A stretch of DNA of 64,000 bases from Chitinispirillales bacterium (GTDB lineage Bacteria; Fibrobacterota; Chitinivibrionia; Chitinivibrionales; Chitinispirillaceae). Below the pieces are notes generated by a model. The model was not told where the DNA came from. It saw only the letters and a list, made by a program, of their open reading frames with translations, and did no database searches. Of the stretch, positions 53,952-62,384 are shown in pieces; within the stretch, counting starts at the first letter, position 1; every line of letters starts with the position of its first letter. Location: positions 38,435 to 102,434 of the forward strand of contig JAIRVB010000013.1 in NCBI GenBank assembly GCA_031254105.1, given 5' to 3'. A program made the translations under genes and the position numbers.

Positions 53952-54953
53952 GTGGAAAAATGCGCTGTTTTGATGCCTAACTGGATAGGCGATTTTCTTA
54001 TGGCAGCTTCGGTTGTTCGGCGAAAGTTTGATGAACTTCCGGCTGGGCAGCTGACCGTTATCGTACCTGAAAAACAGGCGGCGCTTGCTTTTCTTTTAGG
54101 TGATGATATTCCCTATATTGTTTACCGGCGTAAAAACGGGGGTGAATTTCGTAAAAGTCTTTCAGAAATAAGAAGCGGCGGATTTGATACTTTGTATCTT
54201 CTCCCCAAATCTTTTTCGGCGGCCTGGCTTGGGTTCAGAAGTAAAATAAAACGGCGCAGAGGGATACGCGCACAGAACCGCTCTCCGCTTCTGACAGACC
54301 CTTTGCCATTTTTTATATCCGCCAAAAACAGGCATATTACACTTTATTACAGTGATGTGCTTGAAGCTGCCTGCGAGCCGCCTGAAAATTGGGCTGGCGC
54401 GGCTCGGTTTTTGAGCGGGCTGGCAGGCGAAGAAGGAGGGCAGCCGCGAGGGCTGCCCGTACATGAGCCGGCGGGGGAGGAGATTGTGTTGTGTCCCGGA
54501 GCTGCTTACGGTCCTGCCAAACAGTGGCCTGGTTATAGAGATTTGACGGCTATGTTTCCTGAAAGAAAATTTATTATCCTGGGTGATAAAAAAGATTTTG
54601 AAACGGGAGAGGAAATTGCCGCCGTTTTTTCTGGCCGTGTAAAGAATCTGGCGGGTAAAACGTCGCTTAAGGAGGCTATGGAGATAATCGCCCGCGCCTC
54701 TGCGGTAGTATCGAATGACTCAGGACTTATGCACGCGGCCGCTTACATCGGTACGCCTGTTGTGGGAATATTCGGATCAACTTCGCCGCAGTGGACAAGA
54801 CCGTTGGGCAAACTTACCCGTATCGCGCATGTAAAACAGGAGTGTTCACCCTGCTTTCAAAGAGAATGCGAATTGTCTGAAAACAGATACAAATGTCAAA
54901 AAAGCGTAACAGCGGGTTATGTGGCGGGGCTTTTGGGCGAAGTTGTCAGATGA
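53952..54953 (+). CDS. GT9 heptosyltransferase (WaaF/WaaC-like) with an in-frame repeat insertion
   Basis: 333 aa from GTG 53952. ADP-heptose:LPS heptosyltransferase features: VLMPNWIGDFLMAASVVRR, LCPGAAYGPAKQWPGYRDL, VVSNDSGLMHAAAYIGTPVVGIFGSTSPQWTRP. Between the two domains, residues about 162-171 (EGGQPRGLPV) are encoded by the window's dispersed hairpin (54435-54462), in frame and without stops. The insertion sits in the interdomain linker, where it would be tolerated. Two more GT9 genes lie downstream. Confidence 0.9.
   Translation: MEKCAVLMPNWIGDFLMAASVVRRKFDELPAGQLTVIVPEKQAALAFLLGDDIPYIVYRRKNGGEFRKSLSEIRSGGFDTLYLLPKSFSAAWLGFRSKIKRRRGIRAQNRSPLLTDPLPFFISAKNRHITLYYSDVLEAACEPPENWAGAARFLSGLAGEEGGQPRGLPVHEPAGEEIVLCPGAAYGPAKQWPGYRDLTAMFPERKFIILGDKKDFETGEEIAAVFSGRVKNLAGKTSLKEAMEIIARASAVVSNDSGLMHAAAYIGTPVVGIFGSTSPQWTRPLGKLTRIAHVKQECSPCFQRECELSENRYKCQKSVTAGYVAGLLGEVVR
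54435..54462 (+). repeat. Dispersed hairpin inserted in frame within a coding gene
   Basis: GGAGGGCAGCC-GCGAG-GGCTGCCCGTAC matches 1794-1821 at 26 of 28 positions. One of the two changes (T to C in the right arm) turns a G-T pair into G-C; the other is in the loop. Same strand as the other full copies. It codes for part of the linker of the GT9 protein. Confidence 0.9.
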
Positions 54954-55078
54954 TAAATGATAAAAAAATAATAACGCGGAATGCGGAAATAAAACAACAA
55001 ATATTAATAACGAAGTTCTGCGTTTTTGTTGGTGATGAAAAGATAAATTTTACAGGCAAAAACTTTTGAGAGGCATAT

Positions 55079-55453
55079 ATGCAGATCGAAATATCGAATG
55101 GTGAACTTGTAGACAAGATTACAATACTGTTTATCAAACTGAAAATGATAAAAGATCAGGAAAAAATTCAAAATATCAAGCGTGAATATGATCTGCTTTA
55201 TCCGAAAATGGAGAGTCTTGGAATTACTTTTACAGACGTATATTTTCAGGAGCTGCTGCGGGTTAATGAAAGTTTGTGGGAGATTGAAGATAAGATCCGC
55301 GAAAAGGAGAGTGTAAAAGCTTTTGATGATGAATTTATTCATTTAGCAAGAAGCGTTTATGTGTCTAATGACAAGAGAGCGGCTATCAAAAAAGAGATAA
55401 ATATAAAAACCAATTCCTCTCTGGTTGAGGAGAAGGGATACTCCGGTTACTGA
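55079..55453 (+). CDS. DUF6165 family protein
   Basis: 124 aa with GAGAGG upstream. The N-terminal MQIEISNGELVDKITILFIKLKMIKDQEK is the family signature, followed by a mostly helical protein ending NTNSSLVEEKGYSGY-like. Members occur beside LPS core/heptosyltransferase genes, which is the case here (GT9 genes both sides), but their activity is not known. The 125-nt gap upstream holds a degenerate 'gcggaaataaaa' repeat. Confidence 0.8.
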   Translation: MQIEISNGELVDKITILFIKLKMIKDQEKIQNIKREYDLLYPKMESLGITFTDVYFQELLRVNESLWEIEDKIREKESVKAFDDEFIHLARSVYVSNDKRAAIKKEINIKTNSSLVEEKGYSGY

Positions 55454-55471
55454 CAGGCAAAAGAGAAAATT

Positions 55472-56512
55472 ATGGCAGAAATTTGCGCGGAAAAAATATT
55501 GGTGATTCAAACGCGGCCTTACGGAGATGTGCTGCTTGCGGCCTCTTACCTTGGAGCTCTGCGTCAAAAATTTCCAAACGCGATTATTGATTTTTTTGTT
55601 TCAAAACCATTTGATGAAGTACTCGCAAACAACCCATTTATCAACAATGTGCTTGCCTCGCCGTCAAAAAAAAATAAGCTTGGCTATGTTTTCGGAAGAG
55701 TGCGTTTGTTAATCCGTATTTTTTTCGCAAACTACCGGTTAGTGATTGACCAGCAGGCAGACGGCGGTTCAAGGGCTATAGTTATTGTAAGCCGCGCAAA
55801 GTACAGGCTTGGCTGGGCATATGTCAGATCCGCGCCTCTATATAATCTAAAGGCGGCGCCGCGAAAAAACCGTTATTATCCTGCGGTAAGAAATTTTGAT
55901 CTGCTTTCCCCGTTGGACATTGAGTACCGGAAACCGGATTTTTTCTTTCATATAAATGAAGAGTCAAATCTGAGAGTAGACAAATGGGTATCGGAAAACA
56001 GTATTGATACAAAAGAGATAATTATTTTTTCGCCGGGCGCAAAAGCTTCATGGAAAGCGTGGAACCCGGATAGTTACGCGGCCCTTGCTGATATGATAGT
56101 TGAAAAATACGATTTAAAAATAGCTGTTATATGGGCTCCCAGTGAATTCGAAGCTGCGTTGAGAATGAAAAACAGTATGAAAGCCCCCGCCTTCTTTTTA
56201 GAAAAAACAACATATAACGAAGCCGCCGCGTTTGTTAAAAGAGCAAGATTATTGATCTGTAACGATGGAGGCCTTAACCACCTTTCTGTTGTACTCGGTA
56301 CGCCGTCCCTCGCGTTTTTCTGCCGCACGGATCCTCAGCACTGGTCTCCGCAAGACTACTTTGAACATCACTATCATATGCGTAATGCTGAATTTGTAAA
56401 AAATAACAGTGAAGATCCAAATAACACATTTGGAATTACCGCGCCGGAAGCGTTCAAAAAAGTGGAATTTATATTTGAAAAACTTGGAATTGAAACCAAA
56501 GCCGCAAACTGA
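55472..56512 (+). CDS. GT9 heptosyltransferase-like protein, paralogue 1
   Basis: 346 aa. GT9 fold: ILVIQTRPYGDVLLAASYLGALRQKFPNAIIDFFV, IIIFSPGAKASWKAWNPDSYAALADMI (donor-binding) and LLICNDGGLNHLSVVLGTPSLAFFCRTDPQHWSPQ. Closely similar to the following gene over its whole length, so they are a tandem duplicate. The donor-loop sequence differs (FFCRTDPQHW here, IFGGTKSHYW there), suggesting different acceptors or donors. Confidence 0.87.
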   Translation: MAEICAEKILVIQTRPYGDVLLAASYLGALRQKFPNAIIDFFVSKPFDEVLANNPFINNVLASPSKKNKLGYVFGRVRLLIRIFFANYRLVIDQQADGGSRAIVIVSRAKYRLGWAYVRSAPLYNLKAAPRKNRYYPAVRNFDLLSPLDIEYRKPDFFFHINEESNLRVDKWVSENSIDTKEIIIFSPGAKASWKAWNPDSYAALADMIVEKYDLKIAVIWAPSEFEAALRMKNSMKAPAFFLEKTTYNEAAAFVKRARLLICNDGGLNHLSVVLGTPSLAFFCRTDPQHWSPQDYFEHHYHMRNAEFVKNNSEDPNNTFGITAPEAFKKVEFIFEKLGIETKAAN

Positions 56513-56527
56513 TTCGGAGCAGAAGAG

Positions 56528-57571
56528 ATGCCGGATATATCCGCTAAAAAAATATTGATCATTCAGACTTACGAGCTGGGCGACGTTTTACTCACAACTT
56601 CATACCTTGAGGCTCTGCGGCAAAAATTCCCAAACGCGATAATTGATTTTCTTGTCGCTGAGAAGTGCAAAATAGTTCTTGAAGGTAACCCGTTGATAAA
56701 TAATATCCGTGTTTGCGTCATGAAAAAAAGTAAAAATTATTTTCTGCGGCGGTTGTCTCTTTTAACCCGTATATTTTTTGCGAATTACCGGTTGGTTATT
56801 GATCATACCGCCAACGGCGGTTCCCGGGTTATGGTTCTTTTAAGTCACGCAAAATACAGAGTTGGCTGGTCGGATGTAAGATTCGCTTCTTTTCTTTACA
56901 ATTTAAAAGCGCCTCCAAGAAGAGATTGTTATATCGCCTTAAGGCATTTTGATCTGTTGCGCCGGACAATAGGAATTCAGGAAATGCCGTTCAAGCTGCA
57001 TCTGTATATTAAAGAAAAATCGGAGCGAAAGGCGGATGCGTGGTTATTGGCAAATAATATCAATCCCGAAGATTTAATTATCTTTGCGCCCGGAGCGAGA
57101 TGCCCCGGGAAAGCTTGGAATACAGTTCGGTTTGCGGCTCTTGCGGATATGATTATTGAGAGATATAACTTAAAAGCAGCCATTGTGTGGGCTCCGGATG
57201 AATTTGATATTGCCCAAAAAATGAAGAATTCTATGAAAAAAGATATACTCATTTGTGAAAAAACAACTTTTAACGAAGCAGCCGCGTTTGTTAGGAAAGC
57301 AAGATTATTAATATGCAACGATGGGGGGCTGAATCACGTTTCAGTTGCCGCGGATACGCCCTCTCTCGCAATATTTGGAGGTACAAAATCTCATTACTGG
57401 TCGCCCCAGGGCGCTGTTGAGTATCATTATCATCTTCAAAATGCTGAATTTGCGAAAAACCCGCGTAATTTTGAAGACAGAAGTTCCTTTGGGATTACTC
57501 CGGAGGAAGCGTTCGAAAAAGTCGGGCGAATATTTGAAGAATTGGAATTAAAACAACCCTCCGCAACTTAA
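56528..57571 (+). CDS. GT9 heptosyltransferase-like protein, paralogue 2
   Basis: 347 aa, 15 nt after its paralogue. ILIIQTYELGDVLLTTSYLEALRQKFPNAIIDFLV, LIIFAPGARCPGKAWNTVRFAALADMI and LLICNDGGLNHVSVAADTPSLAIFGGTKSHYWSPQ. The GGT loop is closer to classical heptosyltransferases than that of paralogue 1. Probably part of LPS core or a heptose-containing glycan. Confidence 0.87.
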   Translation: MPDISAKKILIIQTYELGDVLLTTSYLEALRQKFPNAIIDFLVAEKCKIVLEGNPLINNIRVCVMKKSKNYFLRRLSLLTRIFFANYRLVIDHTANGGSRVMVLLSHAKYRVGWSDVRFASFLYNLKAPPRRDCYIALRHFDLLRRTIGIQEMPFKLHLYIKEKSERKADAWLLANNINPEDLIIFAPGARCPGKAWNTVRFAALADMIIERYNLKAAIVWAPDEFDIAQKMKNSMKKDILICEKTTFNEAAAFVRKARLLICNDGGLNHVSVAADTPSLAIFGGTKSHYWSPQGAVEYHYHLQNAEFAKNPRNFEDRSSFGITPEEAFEKVGRIFEELELKQPSAT

Positions 57572-57620
57572 ATCCGCGGTTGTTAAACAAAATCCTTACT
57601 CCTCTTATCAGAAAAAATTT

Positions 57621-58601
57621 ATGACTCTCAAAAAACTATTCTCATTAATGAAACTTCAATCAATAAGAACGTTGATTGAGATAGACCGCTTTTGCTGGCG
57701 TGATCTGGGTTTCAAGCTTTTGCCGGATAAAATATGCTGCGGACTTTTGTTTTTCAGAAAATTGGGATATCCTCTTAACCTTGATAATCCAAAAACATTT
57801 AATGAGAAAATACAGTGGCTCAAGTTATATGACCGTAATCCGGAATATACAAAAATAGTTGACAAATATGAAGCGAAAAAATATTTTCTGGAAAAAATCG
57901 GCGGGGAATATTTGATACCCCAGCTTGGAATCTGGGATTGTTTTAATGATATTGATTTTAGTAAACTGCCAGATCAATTTGTTCTGAAATGTACTCATGA
58001 TAACGGCAGTGTTGTGATTTGTAGAGACAAGGCGCTTTTTAATTTTGATTCGGCGAAAAAAAAGTTGTCCAAAGCCTTAACACGCAACAAATATTATCAG
58101 TTTCGGGAATGGCCCTATAAAAATGTAAAGCCTCGAATCATCGCTGAAAAATTTCTTAGCGATGGTTCCGGAGATAATGTCGATTATAAGCTGATGTGTT
58201 TCAATGGTAAAGTCAGGTTTTACCATGCCTGTTCAAAAAGATTTAGCGCGGAGGGGGTGCATGTAACATATTTTGATAACAGCGGAAACAGACTTGCGTT
58301 TAAGGAAAAGGGGCGCCCCTGTGACGATAAGGTTAAAAAACCGGTAAATTTTGAAAAGATGTTGAAGTTGGCGGAAAGGTTTGCGCGGGGAACCGCGTTT
58401 CTGCGTGTTGATTTTTTCGAAATCGACAACAGAGTTTATTTGGGAGAATTGACTTTTTATCCGGATGCCGGTTTTAGCAAATTTGATCTTGAAGGCTGCG
58501 ATGAACAGCTGGGTTCCTGGATAACGCTGCCTTCAAAAGTGATACCTCAAGTATTTACAGAATCACCGGAAGAAAAGATAGCGGTAACGCAAAATGTATG
58601 A
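57621..58601 (+). CDS. TupA-like ATP-grasp protein
   Basis: 326 aa. Family features: NPKTFNEKIQWLKLYDRNPEYTKIVDKYEAKKYF (N-terminal signature), FVLKCTHDNGSVVICRDK (ATP-binding Lys), KPRIIAEKFLSDGSGDNVDYKLMCFNGKVRF and RVDFFEIDNRVYLGELTFYPDAGFSKF (metal-binding). TupA-type enzymes ligate amino acids to sugar polymers (as in teichuronopeptide synthesis), so it may decorate the locus's glycan. Last gene of the glycan locus. Confidence 0.87.
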   Translation: MTLKKLFSLMKLQSIRTLIEIDRFCWRDLGFKLLPDKICCGLLFFRKLGYPLNLDNPKTFNEKIQWLKLYDRNPEYTKIVDKYEAKKYFLEKIGGEYLIPQLGIWDCFNDIDFSKLPDQFVLKCTHDNGSVVICRDKALFNFDSAKKKLSKALTRNKYYQFREWPYKNVKPRIIAEKFLSDGSGDNVDYKLMCFNGKVRFYHACSKRFSAEGVHVTYFDNSGNRLAFKEKGRPCDDKVKKPVNFEKMLKLAERFARGTAFLRVDFFEIDNRVYLGELTFYPDAGFSKFDLEGCDEQLGSWITLPSKVIPQVFTESPEEKIAVTQNV

Positions 58602-58654
58602 TTTGGCGTCCGTATCCCGCTTGGCCGGACGCGTTCAATCATGAAGCCGGAATC

Positions 58655-58948
58655 TTATTCGTTCTCTTCCTTTGTCCACTTCTGAAGAGCGTCTATAATT
58701 TTGATCGCCTGTTCCTTACTTGAAATATTGAACTTGGCCTGCTGGCGGTATTCGTCATCCATCTTGCGGTAGCGGCGGATAGAATAGCGATCCTGACCGT
58801 AGTCGTTCTTGGCCTTTTCCCACTGCTGATAGCGGAACAGAACCGTAGCCCAGGATCCTTTTGAAAGAATAACCTTATCTAATTCTTTTACTACAAGAAC
58901 GCCCTCTTCTTCATAACTGATCGTGAGATCATCCACATTTGAAGCCAT
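58655..58948 (-). CDS. Small conserved-looking protein of unknown function
   Basis: 97 aa. The beta strand part (LTISYEEEGVLVVKELDKVILSKGSWATVLFRYQQWEKAKNDYGQDRYSIRRYRKMDDEYRQQAKFNISS) looks like a compact single domain, followed by a helix KEQAIKIIDALQKWTKE. It is convergent with the TupA-like gene. I recognise no named family. The upstream gap (58949-59172) shows nothing further. Confidence 0.65.
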   Translation of the reverse strand: MASNVDDLTISYEEEGVLVVKELDKVILSKGSWATVLFRYQQWEKAKNDYGQDRYSIRRYRKMDDEYRQQAKFNISSKEQAIKIIDALQKWTKEENE

Positions 58949-59172
58949 CTTTTTGCCCCTTTTTATGTATATTAAGGATATTACTTAAACATGATTATAT
59001 AATAATGTATATAATTCCTGTCTCAGAGGCAACATATCCTGTAGAAAATTAATAAATAGAGAAAAACCGGTATGGCGCGAATGATCGAAAACGGCGTTTC
59101 GCGGGCATCAATAGAAATAATTTCCAAACCGTAATGATGAGTATAAATTACTTTTATTAGCATGCGTTTATT

Positions 59173-60162
59173 GTGAATTTACTTGAAAAAGGAGTATATA
59201 ACTTGCGCTTTCTTTCCCCAACCGCTTATGTACCGGCCATAAAAGGCCTCTGTAAAAACCTGATGGCTGCTAAACCCATTTTCCCATTTTATGCCTCTTT
59301 TAAGCTGACGTCAAAGTGCCACTTCGGCTGCCCGTTCTGCAACGTCAAAAATGAGCAAAGTGAGGATCTCTCTACAGCCGACATAAAGGCGATACTGCGG
59401 AACCTTTCCCGTTCCTCTGTTCTCATGACAAGTTTTGAGGGCGGGGAGCCTCTTTTACGTCCTGATATCGGGGAGCTTCTCGCGTATGCCAATCAATGTA
59501 AATTTTATCTGCTTTTTACGACAAGCGTTAAAAATCCGCTTTCGTATCCGCTTGACCGTTACGCCAAGTATATAGACTTTTTGCACGTGTCGATAGACGA
59601 AGGGCATAACAATCTGGAACTGTTTGATTCGCTTAAGGAGCTCTCTTCTCTTCCGCTTGCTCTTTCCGTGCAAACAGTAGTTACGTCCGATACAATAGAC
59701 GCTCTCGATGAAAAAGTAAAGCGCTGTTATGAAACGGACGCGAATATTGTAATTATACCGGCGGCGAAAATGGATAACGCTCAAGATTGCTTTCCTGATA
59801 TGAACCGCCTTGAACGTAAGATAAAAGGTTTGCGCAAAATTTACCCAAACACAATTCATACTCCGTCAGGTTTCTTTAACGCCTTTAGAACAGGACGCTG
59901 TTCCAGCGCCTCTGTGATCGTAGCTCCCGATGGGCGGCTTTATTATCCATGCCATATTTCAGGTCAAAAGGGGCCGGATTTGCGCGTTACCGATTTGTCA
60001 GAGTGGCTCACTACTAAAGAAGCCGCTGCCGCAAGACAGGAGATGCGGCGGTGCAAAAGAAATTGCGGATGGTATCAGTATTACGCGGTTAATTCTTATA
60101 CATCTGTTTCATCGGTAGTTGACGCGCTTAGGCCGGTATTGTTTAAGAAGCAGGTTAAATAA
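59173..60162 (+). CDS. Radical SAM protein
   Basis: 329 aa from GTG 59173 (no Shine-Dalgarno sequence seen). The radical SAM cluster motif CHFGCPFC (CxxxCxxC: C49, C53, C56) follows KLTSK, then SFEGGEPLLRPDI, the conserved SAM-binding GGEP. The C-terminal part has APDGRLYYPCHISG and CKRNCGWYQYY, a SPASM-like auxiliary cysteine set. Substrate unknown; such proteins range from peptide modification to hopanoid synthesis (HpnH). Unlinked to a recognisable partner here. Confidence 0.85.
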   Translation: MNLLEKGVYNLRFLSPTAYVPAIKGLCKNLMAAKPIFPFYASFKLTSKCHFGCPFCNVKNEQSEDLSTADIKAILRNLSRSSVLMTSFEGGEPLLRPDIGELLAYANQCKFYLLFTTSVKNPLSYPLDRYAKYIDFLHVSIDEGHNNLELFDSLKELSSLPLALSVQTVVTSDTIDALDEKVKRCYETDANIVIIPAAKMDNAQDCFPDMNRLERKIKGLRKIYPNTIHTPSGFFNAFRTGRCSSASVIVAPDGRLYYPCHISGQKGPDLRVTDLSEWLTTKEAAAARQEMRRCKRNCGWYQYYAVNSYTSVSSVVDALRPVLFKKQVK

Positions 60163-60602
60163 TGGTAGAATATATTCCCTGCATCCCGCGCCCTGAATGG
60201 GCGCACAGCCGCGAGGCCGTCTTTGCAGCCCCGTGTTTTAACGCGGGTCGCTGCGGTGGGATGCGTATGTCAGAAATGACGCGTGGGGTATCGGCGCTCC
60301 GCGTTACATTCTTACGCATGCATCCCGCCCCACGCTAAAGCGTGGGGCTGCAAAGACAACCTGCGGTTGTGCGCCCCTTCTGGGCGCGGAAAGATGGGCA
60401 GCATAAATAATAGGCTCTTTTAACGAGATCATATACCATTTTTAGGTATATTATATAGTAAATTTATATACCAATAATTGGTGTAATATCAATTCAGATC
60501 ATCAACATTTCCAAGATTTCGAATTGTGTATTGCTCATCAGGTTGGATAAAATTAATTTCTCTCTATCCTGACTAAGAACTCTAAACCGGAGTATAACCA
60601 AA
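60163..60602. repeat. Gene-free gap with a 200-bp imperfect palindrome
   Basis: The palindrome spans about 60188-60387. Its outer arms each start with a small hairpin (GCGCCC/GGGCGC at 60188-60204 and 60371-60387) and continue with matching sequence (GTCTTTGCAGCCCC at about 60219-60232, and GGGGCTGCAAAGAC at 60345-60358). Inner arms GGGATGCGTA (60258-60267) and TACGCATGCATCCC (60313-60326) also pair. The tip is TATCGGCG-like. Then comes an AT-rich stretch with small hairpins (TATACC/GGTATA, 60431-60449; ACCAATAATTGGT, about 60471-60483) and the lpdA ribosome-binding site. Confidence 0.85.
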
Positions 60603-62000
60603 ATGTCTTTATCTTATGATTATGATGTGGTAATAACAGGTTCGGGTCCTGGCGGCTACGTGGCCGCGATACGCGCCGCTCAGCTTAAGCTTAAGACCGC
60701 TCTTATAGAGAAGGACAAAATCGGCGGAGTTTGCCTTAATATCGGCTGTATTCCATCCAAATCTATTATTCATCAGGCGGAAATTTTCCGAAACCGCTTG
60801 AAGCTTGTATCTATGGGAGTTAAAATTGATGATTCCGGTTTTAATTACGAAACCGTGTTTAACGCTTCCCGAAAGAGCGCGGACACTCTCTCTAAAGGCG
60901 TCTCCTATCTTCTCAAGAAGAATGGGGTCGAAGTAATAACCGGAACAGGCCGTCTCGTATCTGATCACGAAGTTATTATTGACAAAGAGCGCAAAGTAAG
61001 CGGCAGAGCGGTAATTGTCGCGACCGGATCGCGGCCAAGGCAGATTGAGGGGTTTGAGTTTGATGGAAAGCGTATTCTATCATCAGACAACGCTCTTATG
61101 TTAAAGGAGCTTCCGCGCAAAGTTCTCATTTTGGGAAGCGGAGCCATAGGTGTGGAATTCGCTCACATTTTAAATTCGTTCGGCGTTGAGGTGCATCTTG
61201 TAGAGATGATGGAACGGATTTTACCGGTAGAGGACAGCGAGATCACAGCGGTACTCAAACGCTCCTTTACAAAGCGCGGAATAAATATTTATACATCAAC
61301 AAAAGCTCTCTCTCATAAGCAAAGTGAAAATTCTGTAGATGTAACGCTTCAAAACAGCGCGGGTGAACAAACGGTTATTTCTGTTGACAAGGTACTTGTG
61401 GTAACAGGGCGCGTTCCCAACACAGAGAACATCGGCCTTGAAGAGCTTGGCGTAGAAACAGAAAAAGGTTTTGTAAAGGTTGGCGACTGGGGGCAAACAA
61501 ATGTAAAATCCGTGTACGCTATCGGCGATATTGTAAACACTCCGCTTCTGGCGCATGTGGCCTCAAAAGAGGGTGAGATCGCGGTAGAACATATAGCCGG
61601 ACAGCCGCCCGCGCGTTCGCGTATTGATCTTACGAAAATCCCCGGAGCTGTGTACTGCGAACCGCAGGTAGCTTCTTTTGGCTTGACAGAAGAGCAGGCT
61701 GCGGCTGAGGGTGTCAGTTTCAATAAAGCGATGTTTCCATACCGCGGCGCAGGTAAAGCTGTAGCTGCCGAAGACGCGGAAGGAATGGCCAAGATAATGA
61801 CGGATCCATCAACAAAGGAGATTCTTGGCGTTCACATGGTCGGCGCCTGCGCCACGGAACTTATTCACGAGTTTTTACTGGCAGCCTCATCGGAACTTCT
61901 TCCCGCGGATATTGCTTCGATGATTCACGCACATCCTACACTTTCGGAAGTTGTGATGGAAGCCGCGCGGGCGGCTGAGGGGCGGGCTATTCATTTTTAG
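60603..62000 (+). CDS. lpdA: Dihydrolipoyl dehydrogenase
   Basis: 465 aa, with GGAG nine nt upstream. FAD-binding VVITGSGPGGYVAAIRAAQ; redox disulfide C44/C49 (GGVCLNIGCIPSKS); NAD-binding VLILGSGAIGVEFAHIL; ATGSRPRQ and YAIGDIVNTPLLAHVAS; catalytic H444 (IHAHPTLSE). E3 subunit of 2-oxo acid dehydrogenase or glycine-cleavage complexes. No E1, E2 or gcv genes are adjacent, so its complex is not determined by this window. Confidence 0.95.
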   Translation: MSLSYDYDVVITGSGPGGYVAAIRAAQLKLKTALIEKDKIGGVCLNIGCIPSKSIIHQAEIFRNRLKLVSMGVKIDDSGFNYETVFNASRKSADTLSKGVSYLLKKNGVEVITGTGRLVSDHEVIIDKERKVSGRAVIVATGSRPRQIEGFEFDGKRILSSDNALMLKELPRKVLILGSGAIGVEFAHILNSFGVEVHLVEMMERILPVEDSEITAVLKRSFTKRGINIYTSTKALSHKQSENSVDVTLQNSAGEQTVISVDKVLVVTGRVPNTENIGLEELGVETEKGFVKVGDWGQTNVKSVYAIGDIVNTPLLAHVASKEGEIAVEHIAGQPPARSRIDLTKIPGAVYCEPQVASFGLTEEQAAAEGVSFNKAMFPYRGAGKAVAAEDAEGMAKIMTDPSTKEILGVHMVGACATELIHEFLLAASSELLPADIASMIHAHPTLSEVVMEAARAAEGRAIHF

Positions 62001-62010
62001 TAATTTATTC

Positions 62011-62079
62011 TTTGCCGCCAGTGACGGCAAAATCTCCATATCAGGAAAACGTTCCGCAAATAGCGTCATTCTATACACA
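62011..62079 (-). pseudogene. ~65-bp remnant of the DUF1016 gene
   Basis: Reads YRMTLFAERFPDMEILPSLAAK on the minus strand; the intact DUF1016 gene has YRMTLFAERFPDKEILPPLAAK (22366-22432). About 85% identity at DNA level by eye. The 3' end forms TTTGCCG/CGGCAAA and lies just after the lpdA stop, so it may act as a terminator. Confidence 0.8.
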
Positions 62080-62138
62080 TCATGTTTTTCTTTTGTATAA
62101 TCCTCCCTTGCGAGAAGTAAACTGCCGTAAAAAACGGT

Positions 62139-62384
62139 TTAACATTTTTCCTCATCTCCGGCTTCTTCCTTTTCCAATTTCGCTTCCTCTTCCCAAAGCT
62201 CCGCTGTAAGTTCATCAAAAGATGGCTCCGGCATTTCGTATTTCTCTTTTGTGTAATCTCCGTGACGATAAAGCGTCTGCCCCATAAAAGCTTTTGTAAT
62301 TTCCGGCCCTAAGTGTTTTTTTAACACTCTTAAAGCGGCTTTGCGTACTTCTATCGGATTTCTTACGTCTACGTTTGCGCCCAT
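62139..62384 (-). CDS. Probable antitoxin partner of the PIN-domain protein
   Basis: 81 aa, with GGAGG upstream of ATG 62384. It overlaps the end of the PIN-domain gene by 16 nt. N-terminal VRNPIEVRKAALRVLKKHLGPEITKAFMGQ and an acidic C-terminus (ELWEEEAKLEKEEAGDEEK) fit small antitoxin-like proteins. The order is toxin then antitoxin, the reverse of most VapBC loci. Assignment rests on the operon and size only. Confidence 0.6.
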   Translation of the reverse strand: MGANVDVRNPIEVRKAALRVLKKHLGPEITKAFMGQTLYRHGDYTKEKYEMPEPSFDELTAELWEEEAKLEKEEAGDEEKC

